Shown: one piece after another, positions 1-10,770 of the stretch
How positions within the stretch are numbered: position 1 is the stretch's first letter
How the letters are laid out: every line of letters begins with the position of its first letter
Assembly (NCBI RefSeq): GCF_002812985.1
Contig: NZ_PGCP01000012.1
Coordinates: forward strand, 92,056 to 156,055
Direction of reading: 5' to 3'
DNA: 64,000 bases
From: Aeromonas lusitana
Lineage (GTDB): Bacteria; Pseudomonadota; Gammaproteobacteria; Enterobacterales; Aeromonadaceae
Program-made: the position numbers and the translations under genes
Notes under the pieces: model-generated
The model's input: the letters and a program-made list of their open reading frames with translations, nothing else
Database searches by the model: none
Told to the model about the DNA's origin: nothing

Positions 1-361
1 GCAAGTACCAATCCGGCTGACTGATATTCAGCGTGGGATGATCTTCCAGCAGATCCGGTACCCGGCAACTCTCCCACTCCCCCATGCCGAGCTCCACCAG
101 CCGCTCGTCCCAGATGATGCGATCGCTATCCAGCCCCAACTGCTGGCAGACGAACTCTGCCGTCTGGCGGGCACGGCCCAGCGGGCTGGCGTAGAGAGTC
201 CACAGCTCAGGTTCATCCAGGATCTCACGCAGACGAGCCCCCATGGCAAGGGCCTGAGCCTCCCCCTTGGCGGTCAGATCCGAGTTGCAGCGCCCCTGCA
301 GGCGCAGCTCGGCGTTGTAGCGAGTCTGGCCATGGCGTAGCAGATAGATGATACGAGACAT
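1..361 (-). CDS. Histidine phosphatase family protein (phosphoglycerate mutase-like), partial
   Basis: The gene enters from the left edge, so only the first 120 residues are visible. The start is the ATG at 361 and the protein opens MSRIIYLLRHGQTRYN. The LRHGQT motif is the RHG phosphohistidine signature of the histidine phosphatase superfamily. It continues with the family pattern LQGRCNSDLTAKGEAQA and the downstream ASPLGRARQTA block, which carries the second catalytic arginine. Small cytosolic members include GpmB, CobC and SixA-type phosphatases; the substrate cannot be told from this fragment. It stands alone on its strand here. The family is certain; the exact function is open. Confidence 0.85.
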   Translation of the reverse strand, partial: MSRIIYLLRHGQTRYNAELRLQGRCNSDLTAKGEAQALAMGARLREILDEPELWTLYASPLGRARQTAEFVCQQLGLDSDRIIWDERLVELGMGEWESCRVPDLLEDHPTLNISQPDWYL

Positions 362-612
362 GATTTCTCCAACAGGTTCAACGAGATAAAACGAAGGGGC
401 AGGATAGCAGATATCCGCCGAAGGGCGGCGATGTTACGAAAAGCCGTGGCAGGAGCAAGGCTGGTTGGTCACTCAGATGGGGATATGAGGCCGACCCGCT
501 GATGGGATAAACTGCTCATAACGAGTCCCACACGGTGCTAGTAGCAAGGTGGTTCACGGCACCCGGTTCAGCCTGTGCCACTTTCCCCAGTTTCAATCTC
601 AGGCGAGGCAAC

Positions 613-903
613 ATGGCCAAGTATCAGTTCCTGACCCTGCCGGCATCCCAGCGGCAGACCTACACCTATCTGGATGCGGACTCCCCTACCTTTATCCAGG
701 AAAAGAATGCCCTGCTGGCTCAGGGATTCGAGGTGGAAGACGACTTCATCTACGCCCATACCCCGGCTGAGGCCATCGAGAAGTACAGATCCAACTTCAC
801 CTATGCGGCCCAGGAGTATGCGCACGCCAACGGTATCTACGCCTTCTTTCATCTCCTGCTGGTGATAGGCAAGTCCTTATCTAGGTTGAATAAGAGTCGT
901 TAA
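613..903 (+). CDS. Small conserved hypothetical protein, possibly with an altered C-terminus
   Basis: A 96-residue protein of unknown function starting MAKYQFLTLPASQ. I chose the ATG at 613 because AGGCGAG lies just upstream (601-607); an open frame continues back to 535 but has no better start. There are no transmembrane segments except a short hydrophobic stretch near the end (IYAFFHLLLVIG). GC content drops sharply over the last 35 bases, where the frame runs into the AT-rich tract that carries the wzz-like gene. The natural C-terminus may therefore have been replaced at a recombination junction. I do not recognise the family. Confidence 0.6.
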   Translation: MAKYQFLTLPASQRQTYTYLDADSPTFIQEKNALLAQGFEVEDDFIYAHTPAEAIEKYRSNFTYAAQEYAHANGIYAFFHLLLVIGKSLSRLNKSR

Positions 904-1152
904 TAATATGCGACAGTTCACTAGCCGTATCTCTAGCAAAAAATGACTAGACATAGCCATTATTCGCCCCCCATATTTCCCCCCTTCACTCATTAATGTA
1001 AAAAACCAACAACCATTAACAAAAATGAACAAATAAAAAACAAAAATATGTACCCATAAGAGAACCTAAAATCCATTTACTATCTAGAAATGATGAATAA
1101 ATAGGTGAAAATAGGTCTCAAATGCAGTATAAACGAAGGCCTGCGACAATTT
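904..1152. other. AT-rich intergenic stretch upstream of the wzz-like gene
   Basis: About 250 bases of distinctly AT-rich, A-run-rich sequence with no convincing reading frame. It presumably holds the promoter of the wzz-like gene. No specific -35/-10 pair stands out because so much of it is A/T. Confidence 0.4.
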
Positions 1153-2274
1153 ATGACCGACTCAGCCATGAATGATAGAATAGATAATAAGCTCAGCGCC
1201 AGACATGAAATAGCATATCGCGATGATGAGATCGATCTTCCTGAACTAATCTCATTATTGTGGAAGAAAAAGTTCCGAATTTTTCTCGCGACGCTTATCT
1301 GTGGTTGTCTGGGACTATTGTATGCCATGACAGCTCCCGAACAGTGGACTGCTAATGCGACTATTTATCAACCTAAACCACGAGACACTCTGGAATTAGA
1401 TCGCCTACGGGCTATTCTTGATATACAAGGGTTAGTCGGCACGAAAAGTAACTCCGCTATCTATAATGATTTCCTATTGGAATTTAAATCTTATAATAAT
1501 ATCAGCGACTATCTACAAACCACGACTCAATTTGAAGACTATGTTAAAAATAACAATTTGAATAGTTTGGAGCAGCAGAAGCTACTGCGAACTTGGTCTG
1601 AATGGATGAAGATCTCCCCCGAAGATAAAAAAGGAGGGTTACCTGGTATTCACCTCTCTTTCTCCTTCTTTAATAAAACAGATGTTTTACCCCTGCTGAC
1701 TGGGTATATAGATTATATAATCAGGTTGCAGAGCAAAGAGTTATTTGAAATTCTAGAGGATAACAGAAGTAGCCAAATAGAAAGTCTACGTCTAAAAGTA
1801 AAGCTGAGTACCGAAGATGCCAAGCGTAATCTGGCAAGGGAGATCGAGGGAATTGAGTACAGCATGAGTATCGCCAATGCCGCAGGAGTGAGTAAGCCGT
1901 TAGAAAACTTCAATTATGGTGATCGCTTCCCAATCACGCTAGGGAAAGATGCACTGGCGAAAAAGCTCGCCATACTCAAGTCGTTAAAAATTGAAGATTA
2001 CATGCCAGAAGTAATGGAATTAAAGGTACAACTCAATAGATTAGAGAACATCAGCTTCAATAACATGAAACTAATGCCCTTCTCTTATCTGGATACACCC
2101 AGCTCCCCATTGAGACGTGACAAACCTAAACGTCCGCTAATCGTCATATTAGCGACAATGCTTGGAGGCATGTTAGGTATAGCTTTGGTACTGATCCAAC
2201 ATGCACTCCGACAAGAAAAGAGAACTCTGACATCAGGTTACGAGTATCAACCTGAATATGCCAAAGCAAGCTAA
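1153..2274 (+). CDS. Wzz/chain-length determinant family protein
   Basis: Predicted inner-membrane polysaccharide co-polymerase that sets the modal length of O-antigen or a related glycan. Two membrane segments frame a long periplasmic domain: an N-terminal one (IFLATLICGCLGLLYAM) after the charged WKKKFR stretch, and a C-terminal one (PLIVILATMLGGMLGIALVL) preceded by the proline-rich segment (SSPLRRDKPKRPL) typical of Wzz/FepE/Etk proteins. The length (373 residues from M at 1153) suits the family. The frame is open from a GTG at 1105, but MTDSAMNDR at 1153 or the next Met at 1168 are likelier starts. No glycan synthesis genes are adjacent. The gene is far more AT-rich than its neighbours, which suggests acquisition by transfer. 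Confidence 0.8.
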   Translation: MTDSAMNDRIDNKLSARHEIAYRDDEIDLPELISLLWKKKFRIFLATLICGCLGLLYAMTAPEQWTANATIYQPKPRDTLELDRLRAILDIQGLVGTKSNSAIYNDFLLEFKSYNNISDYLQTTTQFEDYVKNNNLNSLEQQKLLRTWSEWMKISPEDKKGGLPGIHLSFSFFNKTDVLPLLTGYIDYIIRLQSKELFEILEDNRSSQIESLRLKVKLSTEDAKRNLAREIEGIEYSMSIANAAGVSKPLENFNYGDRFPITLGKDALAKKLAILKSLKIEDYMPEVMELKVQLNRLENISFNNMKLMPFSYLDTPSSPLRRDKPKRPLIVILATMLGGMLGIALVLIQHALRQEKRTLTSGYEYQPEYAKAS

Positions 2275-2299
2275 TACGAGAGTTAAGTAGATATATAAG

Positions 2300-2327
2300 A
2301 ACGGCGCCCGAAGGCGCCGTTTTTTAT
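2300..2327 (+). terminator. Intrinsic terminator after the wzz-like gene
   Basis: AACGGCGCC / GGCGCCGTT stem with a short loop, followed by TTTTTT on the plus strand. It lies 25 bases after the wzz-like stop and faces the convergent speA gene. Confidence 0.85.
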
Positions 2328-2373
2328 TCCCGCTCCGCTTTTGTTCTTACGGGGCGGGTGAACAAGCCGTGGC

Positions 2374-4275
<1,902 letters not shown>

Positions 4276-4886
4276 GGGCTATGCCTCGCAAATGAGCGGC
4301 CAGAAGGCCGCCTTCGTTACCCTCAATCACATCCAGACCATCGATTGCAAAGCGTGGCGAGCCTGGGCTGCCTGCTGGCGCGTCAATATCGCCAGACTCT
4401 CGATTGCAGATCGCGGCAAGCCGAAGCTGCCTGGTGGATCTTGGGAAGTAACGAGTCTTGATGTGGGGCTGGTGGCTTTACATCAAGCTCAACGGTATAC
4501 GGTGCTGCGTTAGCAGCGCCGCGGTACTTTGATGACCAGCGGCATCAGCCACGCCGTTGGTTCATCATTCGGCAGCCATCACGACGACAAGGGTGGGATC
4601 AAGGAAGAGAGGGAAGACGTCAGCACGCAACCGTGTTGTTAGACGACAACCGCCACAGTCTACTCAACACCAGTGACCGCCCATGACAAGGGAAGATGAT
4701 GAGCCATTGGCTCACTCGGTCAGCTAAATGATGAGAGTCCGTTGTTCTCCCTGATACCGGAGCCTAACCGGTATTAAAGAAACCATGCCCTAGCAGTGTC
4801 TGTCGTTGCTGCGTGCCTCGCCCTATAGGCGTGTGATCCGGTCGGTGTCTGGCGGCCTCTTGCCTGCGCAGGGTTACCTTCGGATC
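4276..4886 (-). promoter_or_regulatory. Long, structured 5' leader of speA
   Basis: From the predicted transcription start near 4886 to the speA ATG there are about 610 bases with no long reading frame. Visible inverted repeats are ATACCGG/CCGGTAT (4754-4774), GGTGCTGC/GCAGCGCC (about 4500-4519), CTTGATGT/ACATCAAG (4457-4487), and GCGGCC/GGCCGC (4296-4311), the last about 20 bases before the start codon. Two very short frames contain arginine codons: 4724-4786 (20 codons, three Arg) and 4545-4568 (MMNQRRG). This could be post-transcriptional control by arginine or polyamines, but I do not recognise a known leader family. Confidence 0.45.
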
Positions 4887-4893
4887 GGCGCGG

Positions 4894-4923
4894 AGTGTAC
4901 ACATTTACCGCGGCCGGTGACAA
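4894..4923 (-). promoter_or_regulatory. Candidate sigma-70 promoter of speA
   Basis: On the minus strand, TTGTCA (4923-4918) and TACACT (4899-4894) are separated by 18 bases. Both hexamers differ from consensus by one or two bases. This is the best-looking promoter in the 1-kb gap between speA and pepT. Confidence 0.5.
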
Positions 4924-4929
4924 TAAAAA

Positions 4930-5286
4930 ATCGCGTAAAAAAATCGGTGTTTGCCGCTCGTTCAGATCCGGCTGCCGGCTAGGCGGGCTCTGGGATAGGG
5001 TGAGATATGCCCCTGCCCGATTAGCCCTGGAAATAACAGGTGAACCCGGCATTTTCCCTCACCCCTTGCCAGTGCTGGGCCGAGGTTCTTTTCACTCCGT
5101 TGCCACATGATTATTCAGTTTTTTATTTGGCATTTTTATTCAAACAGCCATCCAGCTACTCTCAACTTCCCTTCCCACACCATTGCTGAACCCGCCCGAC
5201 AAATGCGCCAAAAACTGCGCTGACGCAATAAGCCCACCGACAGGATTGGCCACAATGGCCCCTCATCTTCAGTCCGAGGCTTGTCA
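4930..5286. other. Gap upstream of pepT without a visible gene
   Basis: About 350 bases between the speA promoter and pepT. Short frames occur but lack a ribosome site and show no family features. It probably contains the pepT promoter; I cannot assign it to a specific sequence. Confidence 0.4.
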
Positions 5287-6510
5287 ATGGATACCCTGCT
5301 TGAGCGTTTTCTGCGTTACGTGACTTTTCATACCCGCTCCGATGCGACCAATCCCGCCTGCCCCAGCAGCCAGGGCCAGCTCGTCTTCGCCCGCGCCCTG
5401 CAGGAGGAGCTAACCCAGCTGGGCTTGAGTCAGGTGACCCTGGACGAGCACGGCTACCTCACCGCCTGCCTGCCGGGCAACCAGCCAGACGCGCCGGCCA
5501 TCGGCCTGATTGCCCACATGGACACCGCCGATTACGAGGCCGAACAGGTGGTACCCCAGATAGTCGAGAACTATCAGGGGGGGGATATCTGCCTTGGCAA
5601 GGGGGACGAGGTGCTGGCCATCCGCCAATACCGTTTCCTCAAAAATTATCTCGGCCAGGATCTCATCACCACGGACGGCACCACATTGCTCGGCGCCGAT
5701 GACAAGGCGGGCATCGCCGAGATCCTGACCGCCATCGCCCACCTGCAGGCCCACCCGGCGATCCCCCGTGGCGACGTCTGGGTCGGTTTCACCCCGGACG
5801 AGGAGATTGGCCGCGGCGCAGATCTCTTTCCGCTGGAGCGCTTCCCCGCCAAGTGGGCCTACACGGTCGATGGCGGTGAGCTCGGCGAGCTCGAATACGA
5901 GAACTTCAACGCCGCCAGCGCCACGGTGCGCTTTATCGGCAACAACGTGCACCCAGGCACCGCCAAGGGCAGCATGATCAACAGCCAGACCTTGGCCGCC
6001 CTGTTCCATGCCGCCATGCCGCAGGCGCAGACCCCGGAGTGCACGGACGGCTACGAGGGCTTCTTCCACCTGGCCCAGATGAGCGGCACTGTGGAGCAGA
6101 GTGAGCTGCACTACATCATCCGTGATTTTGATGACGACAGCTTCGCCGCCCGCAAGGCCCAGCTCAAGGAGCGGGTCGCCTCCATGAAGCTGGACTACCC
6201 CAAGGCGCGCATCGAGCTCGAGCTCACCGACAGCTATCGCAACATGCGCAGCCAGATAAAGCCGCACATGCACATCGTCGAGCTGGCCAAGGCCGCCATG
6301 GTGGCCGCCGACGTGGAACCCAAGATCAAGCCCATTCGCGGCGGCACCGACGGCGCCCGCCTCTCCTTTATGGGGCTGCCCTGCCCGAACCTCTTCACCG
6401 GTGGCCACAACTTCCACGGCAAGCACGAGTTCATCCCGCTGCAATCAATGGAAAAAGCAGTCGCCACCCTGGTGGAGCTGGTGCGACTCACCGCCGCCTA
6501 CAAGGCCTAA
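5287..6510 (+). CDS. pepT: Peptidase T (tripeptide aminopeptidase)
   Basis: Cytosolic di-zinc M20 peptidase that removes the N-terminal residue of tripeptides. The protein is 407 residues, the normal PepT length. Metal and catalytic motifs are present: HMDTAD (His77, Asp79), [20 protein letters not shown] with the catalytic and metal glutamates, TVDGGE, and the C-terminal GHNFHGKHE histidine. The ATG at 5287 is preferred over the in-frame TTG at 5281 because CGAGG lies 7 bases before it. The gene is monocistronic, followed by a separate acyltransferase gene after 126 bases. Confidence 0.96.
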   Translation: MDTLLERFLRYVTFHTRSDATNPACPSSQGQLVFARALQEELTQLGLSQVTLDEHGYLTACLPGNQPDAPAIGLIAHMDTADYEAEQVVPQIVENYQGGDICLGKGDEVLAIRQYRFLKNYLGQDLITTDGTTLLGADDKAGIAEILTAIAHLQAHPAIPRGDVWVGFTPDEEIGRGADLFPLERFPAKWAYTVDGGELGELEYENFNAASATVRFIGNNVHPGTAKGSMINSQTLAALFHAAMPQAQTPECTDGYEGFFHLAQMSGTVEQSELHYIIRDFDDDSFAARKAQLKERVASMKLDYPKARIELELTDSYRNMRSQIKPHMHIVELAKAAMVAADVEPKIKPIRGGTDGARLSFMGLPCPNLFTGGHNFHGKHEFIPLQSMEKAVATLVELVRLTAAYKA

Positions 6511-6636
6511 GCGGGGCACAACGCAGAGTGCAGGGCGAGCCGCAACGCTCGCCCTGCCATCAAACTGTCATCTCGCTGCCACACAGGGGGAACAGACAAG
6601 GGGCACGCTGGCACAAAGGATCAGCGGAGCCACCCC

Positions 6637-8340
6637 ATGTTCAACGTCGATACCCTGCTGCAACAGCATCTGCCCCACCTTAACCGTCAACCCCTGCTCC
6701 AGCCTCTGTTCACACATGGGCTGCGCTGGCTGCTGCACGAGCAGTCCTTCCAGCAATTTGCCGAACGCTACCCGCACCTGCGTGGACTCGACTTTATCGA
6801 GCAGGCCCTGGTGCAACTCGATTTTGACTATCAAGTGAGCGAGACGGAGCTGGAGAACATCCCCGCCAGCGGCCGGGTCATCATAGTGGCGAACCACCCC
6901 ATAGGATCCCTGGACGGGCTGGCCCTGCTGCGGCTGATCGGCCGAGTCCGGCCGGACGTGAAGATAGTGGCCAACCGGCTGCTGGCGCAGATAGCGCCCC
7001 TGCGCCCACTGCTGTTGCCGGTGGACAATCTGGGCGGCAAGACTGACAGGCAGGCCATTCTGGCCATGGGGGAACATCTGGCCCGCGATGGGGTGCTGGT
7101 TATCTTCCCGGCGGGGGAAGTCTCCCGGCTCGGCCCCAAGGGGGTGAAGGACGGGACCTGGCAAGGGGGCTTCATCAAGCTGGCCAGGCGCACCCGAAGC
7201 CCACTGGTACCCATTCACCTTGGCGGGCGCAACGGCCTCGGCTTTTACCTGACCGCCTGGCTCAACAACGACTGGGCCGGGCTCTTGCTGGTCAAGCAGC
7301 TGTTTCGTCAGCAGGGTAAGCGCATCCCCCTCACCATAGGGGAGCGCATTCCGCCGGCGAGTCTGGGCGAGCTGCCGGCCAAGACGGCGGCCAGCCTGGT
7401 GCGTAGCCACCTCTATCGTATCGGCCGTGGCAAGTCGGGCCGCCTGCTGACCGAGGCCCCCATCGCCCTGCCAGAGGAGCGGCGCCTGCTCAAACAGGCC
7501 ATCGATGGCTGCGAGGCCCTGGGCCAGACCCCGGACGGCCAGCGGATCCTGCTCTATCGGCGCCACGAGCAGAGTCATTCGGTTATCTTGCGTGAGCTAG
7601 GGCGCCTGCGGGAGATCGCCTTTCGGGCGGTGGGGGAAGGTTCGGGGCGGCGCCGGGATCTCGATGCTTTTGACGATGACTACTACCACCTCATCCTCTG
7701 GGATCCCGCCAGGCTCGAGATCATCGGTGCCTATCGCTTCATTCCGGTGGCCGAGCTGCTGGCCAGCAAAGGGCTGAACGGCCTCTACAGCCACAGCCTG
7801 TTTGGTTTCGACGAGACGCTGTTACCCAGGCTGGAGCAGGCCATCGAGCTTGGCCGCAGCTTTATCCAGCCCGCCTACTGGGGCAAACGGGGGCTCGATT
7901 ACCTCTGGTTTGGCATCGGCGCCTACCTGGCCCGCTACCCGCGCTATCGCTACCTGTTCGGGCCCGTGTCCCTGTCCGGCAGCCTGCCAACGCAGGCCAA
8001 GGATCTGCTGGTGAGCTTCTACCGTCAGCACTTCGCCCCCGAGCTCGCGCTCGCCCCGTCCCGTCGCCCCTACCCGGCCACGCAGCCGCTGTTTGAGGGG
8101 CAGGATTACGGCGCCGATCTCAAGCTCCTCAAGGCCCGCCTCGACAACCTGGGCTGCGCCATCCCCACCCTCTACAAGCAGTATTCTGAGCTGTGCGAGC
8201 CGGGTGGGGTGCAGTTCATGGACTTTGGCATAGACCCGGACTTCAACCACTGCATCGACGGCCTGGTGTGGGTCGACATCCACCGTATCAAGCCCCACAA
8301 GCGGGAACGCTACATCCATCAGCAGATGGACATGCCATAG
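6637..8340 (+). CDS. olsF: Bifunctional acyltransferase of OlsF type (PlsC-like plus GNAT/OlsB-like)
   Basis: A two-domain protein of 567 residues. The N-terminal half is a PlsC/lysophospholipid acyltransferase domain with NHPIGSLDG (His87, Asp93; the HX5D spacing is the variant seen in this subfamily) and the VIFPAGEVSRL block. The C-terminal half carries the OlsB/acetyltransferase pattern: GAYRFIPVAEL, FIQPAYWGKRGLDYLWFGIGAYLARYP, and YLFGPVSLS. This order matches OlsF of Serratia, which makes ornithine lipids by N-acylating ornithine (C-terminal domain) and then O-acylating the product (N-terminal domain). Databases often call such proteins haemolysin-like. No hydrophobic signal peptide is seen. 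The reaction is inferred from domain order. Confidence 0.75.
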   Translation: MFNVDTLLQQHLPHLNRQPLLQPLFTHGLRWLLHEQSFQQFAERYPHLRGLDFIEQALVQLDFDYQVSETELENIPASGRVIIVANHPIGSLDGLALLRLIGRVRPDVKIVANRLLAQIAPLRPLLLPVDNLGGKTDRQAILAMGEHLARDGVLVIFPAGEVSRLGPKGVKDGTWQGGFIKLARRTRSPLVPIHLGGRNGLGFYLTAWLNNDWAGLLLVKQLFRQQGKRIPLTIGERIPPASLGELPAKTAASLVRSHLYRIGRGKSGRLLTEAPIALPEERRLLKQAIDGCEALGQTPDGQRILLYRRHEQSHSVILRELGRLREIAFRAVGEGSGRRRDLDAFDDDYYHLILWDPARLEIIGAYRFIPVAELLASKGLNGLYSHSLFGFDETLLPRLEQAIELGRSFIQPAYWGKRGLDYLWFGIGAYLARYPRYRYLFGPVSLSGSLPTQAKDLLVSFYRQHFAPELALAPSRRPYPATQPLFEGQDYGADLKLLKARLDNLGCAIPTLYKQYSELCEPGGVQFMDFGIDPDFNHCIDGLVWVDIHRIKPHKRERYIHQQMDMP

Positions 8341-8373
8341 CGACTCTGTTTTACAGTCAGCCTGACTGCCAAC

Positions 8374-8406
8374 AAACAAAAGGGAGGCATAGCCTCCCTT
8401 TTGTTT
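8374..8406. terminator. Bidirectional terminator between convergent genes
   Basis: A perfect 15-bp inverted repeat (AAACAAAAGGGAGGC and its complement) with a 3-base loop, so each strand ends in CTTTTGTTT. It separates the olsF-like gene from the convergent SelW-like gene. Confidence 0.9.
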
Positions 8407-8422
8407 ATCCCTTCGCCACCGC

Positions 8423-8728
8423 TTATTCGGTAGCAGGTTTTCTATCAGAATGTCCGAGATCCCGCTCTGGGGCTATGATGTCGCGCACCCGCTGCTTGAT
8501 CTCCTTGGCCTCGGGGAAGCCCTCGTCGATGACCCTGTCCCACACCTGGATGCCATTCACCAGGATCTTGAACTCCCCCTTGCTGGCGGGCACCAGGGCC
8601 ACCTCGCCGAGATCGCTGTCGAAGGTAGAGAGCAGCTCCTGGGCCAGCCAGGCGGCTCGCAGCATCCAGCGGCAGAGGGTGCAGTAACGGATCTCGATGC
8701 GGGGTTTGAGCAGTTGGGACTCTGTCAT
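8423..8728 (-). CDS. SelT/SelW/SelH (Rdx) family thioredoxin-like protein
   Basis: A 101-residue protein with the Rdx-family pattern: RIEIRYCTLCRWMLRAAWLAQELL, where CTLC is the CxxC redox motif of the thioredoxin-like fold, followed by LVPASKGEFKILVNG and the C-terminal VWDRVIDEGFPEAKEIKQRVRD. Bacterial members use Cys where animal SelW has selenocysteine; their partner is unknown. The ATG at 8728 overlaps the stop of the upstream SAHH-like gene by four bases (ATGA), so the two are translationally coupled and probably act together. Confidence 0.85.
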   Translation of the reverse strand: MTESQLLKPRIEIRYCTLCRWMLRAAWLAQELLSTFDSDLGEVALVPASKGEFKILVNGIQVWDRVIDEGFPEAKEIKQRVRDIIAPERDLGHSDRKPATE

Positions 8729-9846
8729 TGGGTCACTCCGTGAAAATCCGCCAGCCAGTGGCGAGCGATGGCATTCATGGTGGCTTGAGGCAACTCGAAC
8801 AGGCCTGGCTCCGGGGTCTGGCGCGCCAGCTGGCGCACCCCCTCGATGATCTCCGCCAGCACCAGGTAGACGTATTCGCCGATGACGGCGCCATGGACGA
8901 AGTTGATGGCCTCCCCCCGATTGAGCAGGAAGATGGTGCTGCCATCCGGACGGGTCAGCGCCAGCACATGGGGGCACACCTCCTCGCTCGGCCAGGGCAG
9001 TTGGGAGAGACAGAACGCGAACTCGTCGTCCGCCGAGGTGACCGAGGCCAGCATGGCGCCGGGGCGCAGGGCCAGCAGATCGGCGAGATCCAGGGAGCCG
9101 TTGCCGGTGGAGCAGATCACCAACTCGGCCCGGCCGAGCGCCTCCTGCTTGCTCACCAGCTTGAAGCCGTGGGAGAGCGCCTCCACCTGGCGCAGGGCGT
9201 CGGTTTCCACCAGCTCCAGGTGCAGGTTGCGACAGCGCAGCTCGCGGGCGATGCTGCGCCCCACCTTGCCGTAGCCAAACAGGGTCGCCTGACAGACGTT
9301 GAAGGTGCGCCTCAGGGTGCGGGCAAGGGATTCGGCGGAGTAGACCACGCTCAGCCCTATCTGGATGTCTTCCGCCTGCTTGAGGGGGCTGCGCGCCACC
9401 GAAATAACGGGAGCGGCTAGCGGCTCCTGCTCGTAGCGCTGGTGACCGTTTTCTGTCATCTCCACCACCCCGATGAAGCGATCGCCAAAGTGCTCGCTCA
9501 AGATGGCCTGGGTTCTGGCGAAGTAACCGCCGATGTCCAGAATGATGAGCCGCTCGTGGGGCTGCACCAGAGGGGCTATCTGGGCAATCACCCCTTCCGG
9601 ATCATTGGTCCAGTGGCGATTGAGGGGCAGCACCGGGTAGTGCTGCTGGACCCAGGCCAGGGTCGGCCCGTGCACAGACTTGGGTTTGGGCAAGATGGCG
9701 CCGACGCGACCGACCTGGTCGAGCACCTGGATGAAATGAGGCCTGTCGGGGAGCAGATGGGTGACCAGCAGGATACAGAGATCCTCGAGGCGCTGTTGCT
9801 CGATGAAATGGCGAAAAAACAGATGCTCAGATCCCTGACTGCGCAA
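8725..9846 (-). CDS. Diverged S-adenosylhomocysteine hydrolase-like NAD-binding protein
   Basis: A 373-residue protein with the layout of adenosylhomocysteinase but shorter than the usual 430-470 residues and altered at signature sites. The Rossmann motif is present as LFGYGKVGRSIA (GYGDVGKG in true enzymes), the second block is ELVICSTGNGSLDL, and the late segment is FLLNRGEAINFVHGAVIG. The start is TTG at 9846, strongly supported by AAGGAGG six bases upstream; no ATG fits. It heads a two-gene unit with the SelW-like gene. It probably binds NAD and an adenosyl compound, but classical SAH hydrolysis is doubtful. Confidence 0.7.
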   Translation of the reverse strand: MRSQGSEHLFFRHFIEQQRLEDLCILLVTHLLPDRPHFIQVLDQVGRVGAILPKPKSVHGPTLAWVQQHYPVLPLNRHWTNDPEGVIAQIAPLVQPHERLIILDIGGYFARTQAILSEHFGDRFIGVVEMTENGHQRYEQEPLAAPVISVARSPLKQAEDIQIGLSVVYSAESLARTLRRTFNVCQATLFGYGKVGRSIARELRCRNLHLELVETDALRQVEALSHGFKLVSKQEALGRAELVICSTGNGSLDLADLLALRPGAMLASVTSADDEFAFCLSQLPWPSEEVCPHVLALTRPDGSTIFLLNRGEAINFVHGAVIGEYVYLVLAEIIEGVRQLARQTPEPGLFELPQATMNAIARHWLADFHGVTQ

Positions 9847-9888
9847 CTGTGGCCTCCTTAGCGTGCCGCAAGCATGCAGGCAAACAGA

Positions 9889-9907
9889 AACCCGGCCATG
9901 CCGGGTT
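9889..9907 (-). terminator. Candidate terminator after the membrane protein gene
   Basis: AACCCGG/CCGGGTT inverted repeat, followed on the minus strand by TTTCTGTTT. It lies between the membrane protein gene and the SAHH-like gene. Confidence 0.5.
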
Positions 9908-10032
9908 CTGTGTGTGTCCAGATAATAGAAAATCCTTTTTATCTGAAACCACCATAGGGCTCAATCTTTATCTGCGCAGACTATGACTGACTCATCAAAT
10001 CCCATGATAATTGCATGTTTTTCATGCAAAAA

Positions 10033-10770
10033 TTAGTAGAGGGATGCCTCTGGCCAGACCCACCACAGACTCAGTCCAGCACCGACTCCCGCCACCAGGA
10101 TCAGCAGGCCCCAACGGGCTTGCCAGGGCTTGTTGCGCAACGCCCACTCCAGCAGGGGCATCAGCCAGACCGGCAACAGCACGACGAGCGGCACTTCCAC
10201 GTATTGCCAGGCCAGCATCTGTACGAAGGCGAGTGCCAAGCCGAGCGCCGCCGGCGCCACCTTCACCTGGGTAAAGGTCGCGATCAGCGCGCGGAATCCG
10301 GCAAACGCCGCCAGGGCCCCCGCCAGCTGGGCGATGAGCAGGCTGCCATCGATGCCGATGACCAGGGCCAGCCAGATGAAACCCAGCGCAAAGCCGAGCC
10401 CCTCCTGGCTGTCCGTGCGCAGTTGCGTCCAGCCAAACCAGGCGATGGCGGGCAAGAGCGCCAGCCAGATCAGCGGCTCCTGGGTGATGACGGACGCCAG
10501 TCCCTGCCACCACACCAGGGCGGCAAGCGCCCCGAACAGCAGCAGGGCGGCACGCTTGTCCTCAACCTGAGCCGCGATGGCGGGCACCAGCAGGGTCAGC
10601 GGCAGCCATTGCCACGCCTTGACCGGCAGACCGTAAGCGCCGCCGACCAGACAGCCCACCAGCCAGATGGCCAGGGCGCCCCAGAGGTAGCCCAGCCGTG
10701 GCCAGCGCCATGACAGCAAAGCGGCCCCCAAAGGAGCCGCCAGGGTTTGTAGCAGGAGAGCTGCGCCCAT
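10033..10770 (-). CDS. Polytopic membrane protein of unknown function
   Basis: A 245-residue, very hydrophobic protein with about eight transmembrane helices and many tryptophans (for example LWGALAIWLVGCLVGG, LIWLALLPAIAWFGW, LLILVAGVGAGLSLWWVW). I recognise no catalytic motif. Its ATG shares one base with the stop of the upstream yceI-like gene (TAATG), so the two are co-translated. In E. coli yceI also pairs with a membrane gene (yceJ, cytochrome b561), but this protein does not look like a b561. Function unknown. Confidence 0.7.
   Translation of the reverse strand: MGAALLLQTLAAPLGAALLSWRWPRLGYLWGALAIWLVGCLVGGAYGLPVKAWQWLPLTLLVPAIAAQVEDKRAALLLFGALAALVWWQGLASVITQEPLIWLALLPAIAWFGWTQLRTDSQEGLGFALGFIWLALVIGIDGSLLIAQLAGALAAFAGFRALIATFTQVKVAPAALGLALAFVQMLAWQYVEVPLVVLLPVWLMPLLEWALRNKPWQARWGLLILVAGVGAGLSLWWVWPEASLY

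Noticed and set aside
4895..5110. Short plus-strand frames between speA and pepT
   Set aside because: No ribosome site, no family features, and composition typical of random frames.
5410..6444. A 344-codon minus-strand frame opposite pepT
   Set aside because: Shadow frame; pepT on the other strand has all catalytic motifs.
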